From contig CALBZH010000789.1 of assembly GCA_937889795.1 (NCBI GenBank), positions 1 through 6,094 of the forward strand: 6,094 bases of DNA, written 5' to 3'. Below, one piece after another: positions 1-5,379 of the stretch. Numbering within the stretch: position 1 is the stretch's first letter; every line of letters starts with the position of its first letter. The translations under genes and the position numbers were made by a program. The notes under the pieces were generated by a model that saw nothing but the letters and a program-made list of their open reading frames with translations, was not told the DNA's origin and did not search any database. This stretch comes from an uncultured Syntrophobacteraceae bacterium. GTDB taxonomy: Bacteria > Desulfobacterota > Syntrophobacteria > Syntrophobacterales > Syntrophobacteraceae.

Positions 1-1
1 G

Positions 2-481
2 AACGAAGAACCGAAAAAGGGCTCACCCTTGAAGCTGATCATCATCCTCGTCGTGCTGCTCGCCGTGCTCGGCGGGGGAGGCTTCTTCGCCTACAGCAAG
101 TTCTTCAAGGCGAATCCTCCTGCCGAAGCGGCGGGAGAAGGTCAGGAAAAGAAGGCAGCCGCCCATGCTCAGCCGGAAAAGCCGGTGATCTATGACTGGG
201 AGCCCCTCATGGTCAACCTGGCCGATCCCGGTGGAAAGCGTTACTTGAAGCTCAACATGAAGGTGGAGCTCACCAACGAAAAGGCCCTCGAGGAGCTCAA
301 GACGCGAAGCTTTCAGCTCAAGGACTCCATGTTGATGCTCCTTTCCGGCAAAGAATTCGACGACATCTCCACGAGCTCCGGGAAACAGGCGCTCAAACAG
401 GAAACCATCGCGCAGGTCAACAAGATTCTCAAGCAGGGGCAGGTGAAGGACATTTACTTCACGGATTTCATCGTCCAGTGA
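2..481 (+). CDS. fliL: Flagellar basal body-associated protein FliL (5' partial)
   Basis: FliL is a single-pass inner-membrane protein with a periplasmic domain. It sits around the stator units (MotA/MotB) and supports motor torque. The frame is open from base 2 with no stop, reading N-E-E-P-K-K-G-S-P before the TTG at 29. That TTG falls at the start of the membrane helix, so it is unlikely to be the true start. The acidic/lysine-rich cytoplasmic tail normally found ahead of the helix therefore continues upstream of the window. Of the 159 visible residues, about 10-31 form the transmembrane helix (LKLIIILVVLLAVLGGGG), 37-62 a charged Ala/Glu/Lys linker, and 63-159 the periplasmic domain. The domain contains YLKLNMKVEL and ends in IYFTDFIVQ, the typical FliL C-terminus. 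The stop is TGA at 479-481, 18 bases before fliM. Family assignment is firm; the start is unseen. Confidence 0.93.
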   Translation, partial: NEEPKKGSPLKLIIILVVLLAVLGGGGFFAYSKFFKANPPAEAAGEGQEKKAAAHAQPEKPVIYDWEPLMVNLADPGGKRYLKLNMKVELTNEKALEELKTRSFQLKDSMLMLLSGKEFDDISTSSGKQALKQETIAQVNKILKQGQVKDIYFTDFIVQ

Positions 482-499
482 GCGCAGGGGCTTCATAGT

Positions 500-1507
500 A
501 TGGAAAAGGTACTCTCCCAGGACGAAGTCGATGCCCTATTGAGGGGCCTGTCCGACGGTGAGATCGAGACCGAGAAAGCTGAGTCTGAAGAGCAAAGCGG
601 TATCAAGAGATACGATCTCACGAGCCAGGATCGGATCATCCGCGGCCGCATGCCGACCCTCGAGATCATCAACGACCGTTTTGCCCGATTGTTTCGGGTC
701 AGCCTTTCGAGCTCGCTCCACAAAGTCATCGACATCACCGTCACACAGACGGAGATGATCAAGTTCGGGGAGTTTGTGCGCACACTGCCGGTTCCGACGA
801 GCTTGCACGTGCTCAAGATGGATCCGCTGCGCGGTCATGCGCTCCTGGTGGTGGAAAGCCGGCTGATCTTCAACCTGGTGGATTGTTTTTTCGGGGGTAC
901 GGGAAAGAGCAACTTCAAGATCGAGGGGCGCGATTTCACTTCCATCGAACACCGGGTCATCCACAAGGTGGTCGAAGGCGTGCTGAAGGAGCTGGATGCC
1001 TCGTGGAGGCCCGTGTGTCCGATCAGCTTTCAGTTTGTCCGAGCGGAGGTCAATCCGCAGTTCGCCACGATCGTTCCCCCGTCCGAGGTGGTCATCGTGA
1101 TTCACTTCGAGTTCGAGCTGGATCGGCTGATCGGGAAAATGATCCTTTGCCTGCCCTATTCGACCATCGAGCCCATTCGGGACAAGCTGTACGCGAGCTA
1201 TCAGAGCGATCAGCTCGAAGTCGACCAAGCCTGGATCACCCGTCTGCGCCAACGGTTGCAAGACGTCAACGTGGATGTCCTGATTGAGCTGGGAAAGACA
1301 ACCGTCAAGGGCCGGGAGCTTCTCCACTTGGCCGTGGGAGACGTCCTGCTGCTGAGCCACGACATGAAAGAGCCTCTCAACGTCAACGTCCAGGGAGTGC
1401 CCAAGTTCAAGGCGTTTGCGGGCACGCACCGGGGGAATCGAGCGTTTCAAATCATCGAAGACACGACAGAGACTCAGGTACAAGCACCAACACAAGGCTC
1501 GACCTGA
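500..1507 (+). CDS. fliM: Flagellar motor switch protein FliM
   Basis: FliM is the middle component of the cytoplasmic C-ring. It binds CheY-P, contacts FliG and holds FliN, and so controls rotation direction. The 335 residues match the usual family length. Residues 5-17 (LSQDEVDALLRGL) are the N-terminal CheY-P binding motif, followed by an acidic linker (about 18-36). Residues about 40-230 are the CheC-like middle domain with the FliG-contacting GGxG motif (G132-G133-T-G135, within FFGGTGKSNF). Residues about 250-325 are the C-terminal SpoA domain that pairs with FliN, including VDVLIELGKTTVKGRELL and ending near GNRAFQII. The ATG at 500 is preceded by AGGGG at 486-490 with 9 bases of spacing, and it places the CheY motif at the very N-terminus as expected. 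The CheY motif suggests chemotactic control of the motor, although no che genes are in view. Nothing looks truncated. Confidence 0.98.
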   Translation: MEKVLSQDEVDALLRGLSDGEIETEKAESEEQSGIKRYDLTSQDRIIRGRMPTLEIINDRFARLFRVSLSSSLHKVIDITVTQTEMIKFGEFVRTLPVPTSLHVLKMDPLRGHALLVVESRLIFNLVDCFFGGTGKSNFKIEGRDFTSIEHRVIHKVVEGVLKELDASWRPVCPISFQFVRAEVNPQFATIVPPSEVVIVIHFEFELDRLIGKMILCLPYSTIEPIRDKLYASYQSDQLEVDQAWITRLRQRLQDVNVDVLIELGKTTVKGRELLHLAVGDVLLLSHDMKEPLNVNVQGVPKFKAFAGTHRGNRAFQIIEDTTETQVQAPTQGST

Positions 1508-1515
1508 TCCGCTTT

Positions 1516-1525
1516 GGAGGGAGGA
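1516..1525 (+). promoter_or_regulatory. Ribosome binding site that fixes the fliN start
   Basis: GGAGGGAGGA is a strong purine-rich Shine-Dalgarno sequence lying 6 bases before the ATG at 1532. An in-frame TTG at 1514 overlaps this site and cannot be served by it, so the ATG at 1532 is the better start for fliN. Confidence 0.85.
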
Positions 1526-1531
1526 TTGTAC

Positions 1532-1906
1532 ATGGACTCAAAAGACACTTCGCAGATACAGCCAGAGGCGGCCGGCTCGCCTCCGGCCAACGACGGCGCC
1601 AAGTTCCCCGCGTTGGAGCAACCCAGCGGGCGGAACAGGGCTGCATCAAGAGACCTGGACTTCCTGTTGGACATTCCCCTGGAAGTCTCGGTCGAGCTGG
1701 GCGCAACCACCATGCTCATCAACGACTTGCTCCAGCTGGGGCAAGGGTCGGTCATCGAGCTCAACAAGCTCGCTGGAGAGCCGTTGGAGATCCTGGTCAA
1801 TCACACCCTCATCGCACGGGGGGAAGCGGTTGTGATCAACGAGAAGTTCGGAGTGCGAATCACGGACATCATCAGTCCGACCGAGCGTGTCAAACAGCTG
1901 GCGTGA
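1532..1906 (+). CDS. fliN: Flagellar motor switch protein FliN
   Basis: FliN forms the base of the C-ring together with the FliM SpoA domain and also docks the export ATPase complex through FliH. From the ATG at 1532 the protein has 124 residues. Residues 1-40 are a polar, Ala/Pro-rich tail with no recognisable domain. Residues 41-120 are a complete SpoA domain: DLDFLLDIPLEVSVELGATT, then LLQLGQGSVIELNKLAGEPLEI, then LIARGEAVVINEKFGVRITD and a final SPTERVKQL. These are canonical FliN signatures. The length is that of a stand-alone FliN; there is no CheC-like half as in FliY. A longer reading from the TTG at 1514 would add six residues, but that start overlaps the strong ribosome binding site. 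The gene follows fliM by 24 bases, which suits two proteins made for one ring. Confidence 0.97.
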   Translation: MDSKDTSQIQPEAAGSPPANDGAKFPALEQPSGRNRAASRDLDFLLDIPLEVSVELGATTMLINDLLQLGQGSVIELNKLAGEPLEILVNHTLIARGEAVVINEKFGVRITDIISPTERVKQLA

Positions 1907-1939
1907 GTCGGTCCTTCATGAGGGCTTGAAAGGGACAGC

Positions 1940-2251
1940 ATGGAATTCGGGGTTGAATTCGTCAAGATGCTCGGTGCTTTGTTCGTGGTCTTGCTCGTCT
2001 TGGTGGGAGCCTTGGTGGCCGTGAAAAAGGCCGGTATGTGGGCCAAGAAGCCTGCGGGAAATGAGTGGATCCAGGTCGTTGCTCAGCATTCCATCGGCAT
2101 CAAGCACCACCTTGTTCTGGTGAAGATCCAGGAAAGCCTCCTCTTGGTGGGTGTTTCCCCGCAAGGCATGCACCTCTTGACACCCTCCCCATCGGGCTCT
2201 TCTTCCTGGGCTGTAACCGACCCCCAAACACTCCCTCGGTCGGAGAATTGA
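1940..2251 (+). CDS. fliO: Flagellar biosynthetic protein FliO
   Basis: FliO is a small membrane protein that helps FliP assemble into the export-gate core; in characterised systems it is not itself part of the mature channel. The 103 residues hold one transmembrane helix at about 10-28 (MLGALFVVLLVLVGALVAV), with a basic cytoplasmic flank (KK...KK, 29-37). A small beta-rich domain follows at about 42-82: WIQVVAQHSIGIKHHLVLVKIQESLLLVGVSPQGMHLL. This matches the family pattern of a 'lG.k..l.lV.v....lLvGvs' strand pair. The last 20 or so residues are Ser/Pro-rich and unconserved. AAGGGA at 1930-1935 precedes the ATG with short spacing of 4 bases. FliO is poorly conserved, so the call rests on this pattern plus its place between fliN and fliP. 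Confidence 0.9.
   Translation: MEFGVEFVKMLGALFVVLLVLVGALVAVKKAGMWAKKPAGNEWIQVVAQHSIGIKHHLVLVKIQESLLLVGVSPQGMHLLTPSPSGSSSWAVTDPQTLPRSEN
2242..2246 (+). promoter_or_regulatory. Ribosome binding site for fliP, inside the end of fliO
   Basis: GGAGA lies in the last codons of fliO. It is 6 bases before an in-frame TTG at 2253 but 12 bases before the ATG at 2259. Spacing alone favours the TTG, while codon preference favours the ATG. Either way fliP translation starts within 7 bases of the fliO stop, so coupling of the two genes is likely. Confidence 0.6.
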
Positions 2252-2258
2252 ATTGCCC

Positions 2259-3077
2259 ATGAGACACTCAGACTTCAAGCTCGGACAGGCTTGGCCGCCG
2301 CAGCCCATTCGGAATGCCGAATCCTGGCGCTGGCTGGCTCTTCCTGCCCTTGTACTCGCCACATTCATCATTGGCTGCGCTTGCGCCGAGGCATCCGAGC
2401 TGGCGCTGCCGGGGATCCGTTTCAACCTGGACGACCCATCGGCACCGAAGCAAATCTCCGGCATTCTGAACACCGTTCTGTTTTTGACCATCATCAGTCT
2501 GGCCCCGGCCATCCTGATCCTCACCACGTCCTTCACACGCCTCGCAGTGGTTCTAGCATTCCTAAAGCAGGCCCTGGGGACCCAAGGAAGTCCGCCCAGC
2601 CAGGTCATCGTCGGTCTCGCCATGTTCCTGACGTTCTTCGTGATGCAACCGGTCTGGGAGCGTATCCACCAGGAGGCGATCAGTCCGTACCAGCGTCATG
2701 AGATATCCGGGGAGGAGTTCCTCAACAGGAGCATGAAACCCTTGAAGGACTTCATGCTGAAACAGACCCGGAAACAGGATCTGGCTCTGTTTGCATCGCT
2801 TTCCCAGCATGAAAAACCCAAGAACGCCGAGTCACTGCCGATTACCACGGTCGTTCCGGCCTTTGTCATCAGTGAGCTCAAGACCGCCTTTCAGATTGGC
2901 TTTCTCCTCTATCTGCCATTCATCATTCTCGACATGGTGGTTTCGAGCATCTTGCTCTCCATGGGGATGATGATGCTTCCGCCCGTCATGATTTCAATGC
3001 CGTTCAAGCTCATGCTGTTCGTGCTGGTTGACGGTTGGAACCTGCTGGTTACGTCGCTCGTGAAGAGCTTTCAGTAA
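2259..3077 (+). CDS. fliP: Flagellar export-gate protein FliP
   Basis: FliP is the main subunit of the FliP/FliQ/FliR channel through which rod, hook and filament proteins are exported. From the ATG at 2259 the protein has 272 residues; the alternative TTG at 2253 adds two. Residues 1-24 are a polar lead and 25-45 a hydrophobic signal segment (WLALPALVLATFIIGCACAEA) with a plausible signal peptidase I site after A45. The mature protein begins SELALPGIRF. Family marks follow: TSFTRLAVVLAFLKQALGTQ (90-109), PPSQVIVGLAMFLTFFVMQPVW (112-133), a periplasmic domain (about 134-185), and the FliP signature PAFVISELKTAFQIGFLLYLPF...DMVVSSILLSMGMMMLPP (190-232). The last helix and LVDGWNLL close the protein. 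The polar lead before the hydrophobic segment is longer than usual for a signal peptide. Identity is certain; the exact start is not. Confidence 0.97.
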   Translation: MRHSDFKLGQAWPPQPIRNAESWRWLALPALVLATFIIGCACAEASELALPGIRFNLDDPSAPKQISGILNTVLFLTIISLAPAILILTTSFTRLAVVLAFLKQALGTQGSPPSQVIVGLAMFLTFFVMQPVWERIHQEAISPYQRHEISGEEFLNRSMKPLKDFMLKQTRKQDLALFASLSQHEKPKNAESLPITTVVPAFVISELKTAFQIGFLLYLPFIILDMVVSSILLSMGMMMLPPVMISMPFKLMLFVLVDGWNLLVTSLVKSFQ

Positions 3078-3087
3078 GGAAGACCGT

Positions 3088-3357
3088 ATGACGCCTGAAT
3101 TTATCATTGGTTTGGCACGGCAAGCCTTGGAAACGATGCTGTATGTTTCCATGCCTGTGCTAGCCATGAGCCTGATCGTGGGCTTGATCGTGAGTATTTT
3201 TCAAGCAGTGACACAGATCCAGGAGATGACGATCGCATTCGTTCCCAAGATCGTCGTCTCCTTCTTGTCCCTGATGGTCTTCGGCTCCTGGATGATCGGC
3301 AAGCTTCTGGATTTTACGCGGGAGATCATCACCAACATTCCCCAATGGGTTCACTGA
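3088..3357 (+). CDS. fliQ: Flagellar export-gate protein FliQ
   Basis: FliQ packs around the FliP/FliR core of the export channel. The 89 residues are the normal family length. They form two hydrophobic hairpin helices, about 15-39 and 50-73, joined by the hallmark loop: GLIVSIFQAVTQIQEMTIAFVPKI (32-55). The ATG at 3088 is preceded by AAGGA at 3076-3080, which overlaps the TAA stop of fliP, with 7 bases of spacing. This arrangement suggests coupled translation with fliP. No features look unusual within the protein. The gene ends with TGA at 3355-3357, after which the same reading frame stays open into fliR. Confidence 0.97.
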   Translation: MTPEFIIGLARQALETMLYVSMPVLAMSLIVGLIVSIFQAVTQIQEMTIAFVPKIVVSFLSLMVFGSWMIGKLLDFTREIITNIPQWVH

Positions 3358-3435
3358 GAGCGCGGGAAGGTCTCCTCGATCTCGACGCTTCTCACGGCCC
3401 GGCTGCGACAGTCAGGGAAAGAAGTCTGCACGGAT

Positions 3436-4206
3436 ATGGCCATCTTTCAATTCAACCCCACCGAGATCAGTGTCTTTCTGGCCGTTCTGCTGCGCCTGAG
3501 CCTTTGTTTCTTCATGATCCCTCTTTTCTCCAATGCCCAGCTCCCGGCCATGGTCAAGACGTTCACGTCCTTGGGGCTTGCGGTACTGTTGTACCCCCTC
3601 GTCCGGGATGTGGTCACTCCACTGCCGACGGATCTTCCCCCGCTCGCCTGGATCGCCATCGGTGAGATCTTGTTGGGACTCGTCTTGTCCCTCAGCGTGA
3701 TGCTTCTCTTCAGCTCTTTTCAGCTTGCCGGCGAGCTGATCAGCTTCCAGATGGGATTTGGGTTCGCCCTTGCCGCCGATCCTCAGAGCGGGGTGACGAT
3801 GATGGTGCTCAGCCGCTGGTTTCAGATCACGGCTACCCTGATCCTTTTTTCGCTCAATGGACATCACATGATCTTGAGGGCGATTGTCGAGAGCTTTCGC
3901 AGCGTCCCGATCGGCAGCTTCACCGCGACCGACATTGCCTTCGGCAAGGTGATGTTCTTGTCCGCTCAGTTATTCGTTATCGGACTGAAGGTGGCCGCTC
4001 CCATCATGCTGGCCATGCTGCTCATTCAGGTGGGCCTGGGGCTGATGGCCAAGTTCTCACCACAGGTCAATCTGCTTGCCACAACCGCTCCCTTGACCAT
4101 CATGATGGGATTTGCCCTTCTGGTGCTGTGCGCGGCAATCTGGGGATCTGCGATGGAAGGACACCTGATGAAGCTCGCTCCACTGCTCTTGAACGTAGCC
4201 AAGTGA
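3436..4206 (+). CDS. fliR: Flagellar export-gate protein FliR
   Basis: FliR is the single-copy subunit that caps and completes the FliP/FliQ channel and contacts FlhB. The 256 residues are the usual length. Hydrophobic segments occur at about 9-31, 42-56, 70-95, 125-141, 172-205 and 214-237. Family landmarks are the early PLFSNAQLPAMVKTFTSLGLAV region (29-50), GEILLGLVLSL (76-86), AGELISFQMGFGFALAADPQSG (98-119) and the late GLMAKFSPQVNLLATTAPLTIMMG segment (202-225). In that last segment Lys and Ala stand where Arg and Phe are common (R..PQ.N....FP). The ATG at 3436 gives the standard N-terminus. No good Shine-Dalgarno sequence sits at normal spacing: AGGGA at 3414-3418 is 17 bases away. The 78-base gap after fliQ is longer than most gaps here. 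FliR ends separately from FlhB, in a different frame, so this is not a FliR-FlhB fusion. Confidence 0.97.
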   Translation: MAIFQFNPTEISVFLAVLLRLSLCFFMIPLFSNAQLPAMVKTFTSLGLAVLLYPLVRDVVTPLPTDLPPLAWIAIGEILLGLVLSLSVMLLFSSFQLAGELISFQMGFGFALAADPQSGVTMMVLSRWFQITATLILFSLNGHHMILRAIVESFRSVPIGSFTATDIAFGKVMFLSAQLFVIGLKVAAPIMLAMLLIQVGLGLMAKFSPQVNLLATTAPLTIMMGFALLVLCAAIWGSAMEGHLMKLAPLLLNVAK

Positions 4207-4301
4207 TCGAAAACGACCGGAAGCCCCCACAGCGAGGGGACTGGACAAAACATTGACTCGAAGAGAGTTTTTGACGAGCTGGAACAGCAGGAGATGGGGA
4301 C
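4207..4301 (+). other. 95-base gap between fliR and flhB
   Basis: This is the longest untranslated stretch in the window. It holds a 4-bp inverted repeat (CCCC at 4225-4228 and GGGG at 4236-4239) and another weak stem (ACTC 4256-4259, GAGT 4265-4268) followed by five T's, the first being the last stem base. Both stems are too short to call a terminator. TTGACT at 4253-4258 and TTGACG at 4271-4276 resemble -35 boxes, but neither has a -10 box at a suitable distance. Near its end lies the flhB ribosome binding site. I see no coding potential on either strand beyond shadow frames. Confidence 0.5.
4289..4294 (+). promoter_or_regulatory. Ribosome binding site supporting the GTG start of flhB
   Basis: AGGAGA lies 7 bases before the GTG at 4302. 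This good spacing, together with the typical FlhB N-terminus that follows, supports the GTG as the real start. The nearby ATG at 4294 is out of frame with flhB. Confidence 0.8.
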
Positions 4302-5369
4302 GTGTCGAGCGGGCAGGAGCGTACGGAAAAGCCAACTGGAAAGCGGCTCAGCGACGCACGCAAGAAGGGAAACATCCCCAGAAGCGCGGAGCTGACCAGT
4401 GCCGCCCTGATCCTGGTCGGTGGCACGGTGGTGCTTTTCAGCTGCCGGTTAATCTACAGTCGTTTCGAGGGCCTCTTGCATTTCCTGTGGGGCCGAAGCT
4501 TCTCCGCGTCTGCCTGCGACGCGATCCCTGACGCGAATCTCTTTACGACAGTCATGGTCGACTTCTTCGTCATGACCTCTCCTGTCCTGCTCGGAGTCCT
4601 CCTGACCGCCTTCGGGATCAATCTGTTTCAGACAAAGGGATTGCTCGTCTCGACGGAGACGCTCAAGTTCGATCTCACTAAGCTCAATCCCCTGAATGGG
4701 ATCAAACGGTGGGTGTCTCTCCGATCTCTGATTGAGCTCATCAAGTCCATCTTCAAGCTCGTCATTGTCTCCTACACCGTCTATACGGTTCTCAGCGTCG
4801 CCACACCGCTTCTCGAAAGCCTGAGCCACGTGGAGCTCCGGGATTCGATACAGGTCCTCGGCAGTCTCACTTCAAAGATCCTCTACCGGGTGGGCGGCAT
4901 CATGCTGGTGCTCAGCATCCTCGACTACTATTATCAGAAATGGCAGCATGAAAAGGATCTCCGCATGACCAAGCAGGAGGTCAAGGAGGAGCACAAGCAG
5001 TCGGAAGGCAACCCCCAGATCAAGTCGCGCATCAAGTCCCTCCAACGCGCCATGGCTCGCCAGCGTATGATGTCGAATATCCCGCGGGCGACGGTCGTCA
5101 TCACAAACCCCACCCACTTTGCCGTGGCCCTCGAGTACAACACGACCATGGAGGCCCCAAGAGTCGTTGCCAAAGGAGTCGATTTCCTGGCCAAACAGAT
5201 CATCAAGGTGGCGCGCGCCAATGGTGTGCCGGTTCATCAGAACCCCCCCTTGGCACGTGCTTTGTATTCTCAGGTGAAGGTCGACGAATCCATTCCCATG
5301 GATCTCTATAAGGCTGTGGCGAGAGTGCTCGCCTACATCTTTCAACAGAAGAAGAACAAGCCAGGATAA
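4302..5369 (+). CDS. flhB: Flagellar export switch protein FlhB
   Basis: FlhB controls the change from exporting rod/hook subunits to filament subunits, and works with FlhA and the FliPQR channel. The 355 residues match the family. The start is GTG, followed by the standard cytoplasmic N-terminus (QERTEKPTGKRLSDARKKGNIPRSAEL, 5-31). Four hydrophobic segments follow at about 32-50, 85-108, 145-170 and 190-210. Then comes the charged linker KDLRMTKQEVKEEHKQSEGNPQIKSRIK (218-245) and the C-terminal domain. That domain carries the self-cleavage site N269-P270-T271-H272 within VVITNPTHFAVALEY, so the protein should cleave between Asn and Pro. The conserved VAKGVDFLAKQIIKVARANGVPVHQNPPLARALY follows (289-322). 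The protein ends at about the cleavable domain's edge, without a long tail. The gene is 10 bases before flhA. The flagellar rather than virulence type III paralogue is indicated by the neighbouring genes. Confidence 0.98.
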   Translation: MSSGQERTEKPTGKRLSDARKKGNIPRSAELTSAALILVGGTVVLFSCRLIYSRFEGLLHFLWGRSFSASACDAIPDANLFTTVMVDFFVMTSPVLLGVLLTAFGINLFQTKGLLVSTETLKFDLTKLNPLNGIKRWVSLRSLIELIKSIFKLVIVSYTVYTVLSVATPLLESLSHVELRDSIQVLGSLTSKILYRVGGIMLVLSILDYYYQKWQHEKDLRMTKQEVKEEHKQSEGNPQIKSRIKSLQRAMARQRMMSNIPRATVVITNPTHFAVALEYNTTMEAPRVVAKGVDFLAKQIIKVARANGVPVHQNPPLARALYSQVKVDESIPMDLYKAVARVLAYIFQQKKNKPG

Positions 5370-5376
5370 AAGGTGA
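5370..5376 (+). promoter_or_regulatory. Ribosome binding site for flhA
   Basis: AAGGTGA directly follows the TAA stop of flhB (5367-5369) and precedes the ATG at 5380. This is a normal Shine-Dalgarno match placed so that ribosomes finishing flhB could restart on flhA. Confidence 0.75.
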
Positions 5377-5379
5377 CAA

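Noticed and set aside
29..481. fliL starting at the TTG at base 29
   Set aside because: The frame is open to the window edge, and the preceding residues look like the charged FliL tail. The TTG would remove that tail and start directly at the membrane helix.
536..1495. A 319-codon open frame on the - strand opposite fliM
   Set aside because: Its codons are exact reverse complements of fliM codons, so it is open merely because fliM there uses no TTA, CTA or TCA codons. It ends at the CTA codon at 536. The peptide has no recognisable family. The same applies to other long - strand frames, such as those at 23-496 and 1916-2623.
3345..3665. 106-codon + strand frame spanning the end of fliQ and the start of fliR
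   Set aside because: It overlaps both real genes in another frame, has a low-complexity Arg/Pro/His-rich product with no family resemblance, and lacks a ribosome binding site.
4255..4272. Stem GACTC/GAGTT followed by T's, terminator-like
   Set aside because: The stem is only 4 pairs plus one G-T, AT/GC mixed, with a short T run interrupted by G. It is too weak for a rho-independent terminator, and the operon clearly continues.
4421..4435. Sigma-54-like sequence TGGCACGGTGGTGCT
   Set aside because: It resembles the -24/-12 consensus, but GG and GC are 9 bases apart instead of 10, a change that sigma-54 tolerates poorly. It also lies inside flhB coding sequence (Gly-Gly-Thr-Val-Val-Leu), downstream of the gene start.
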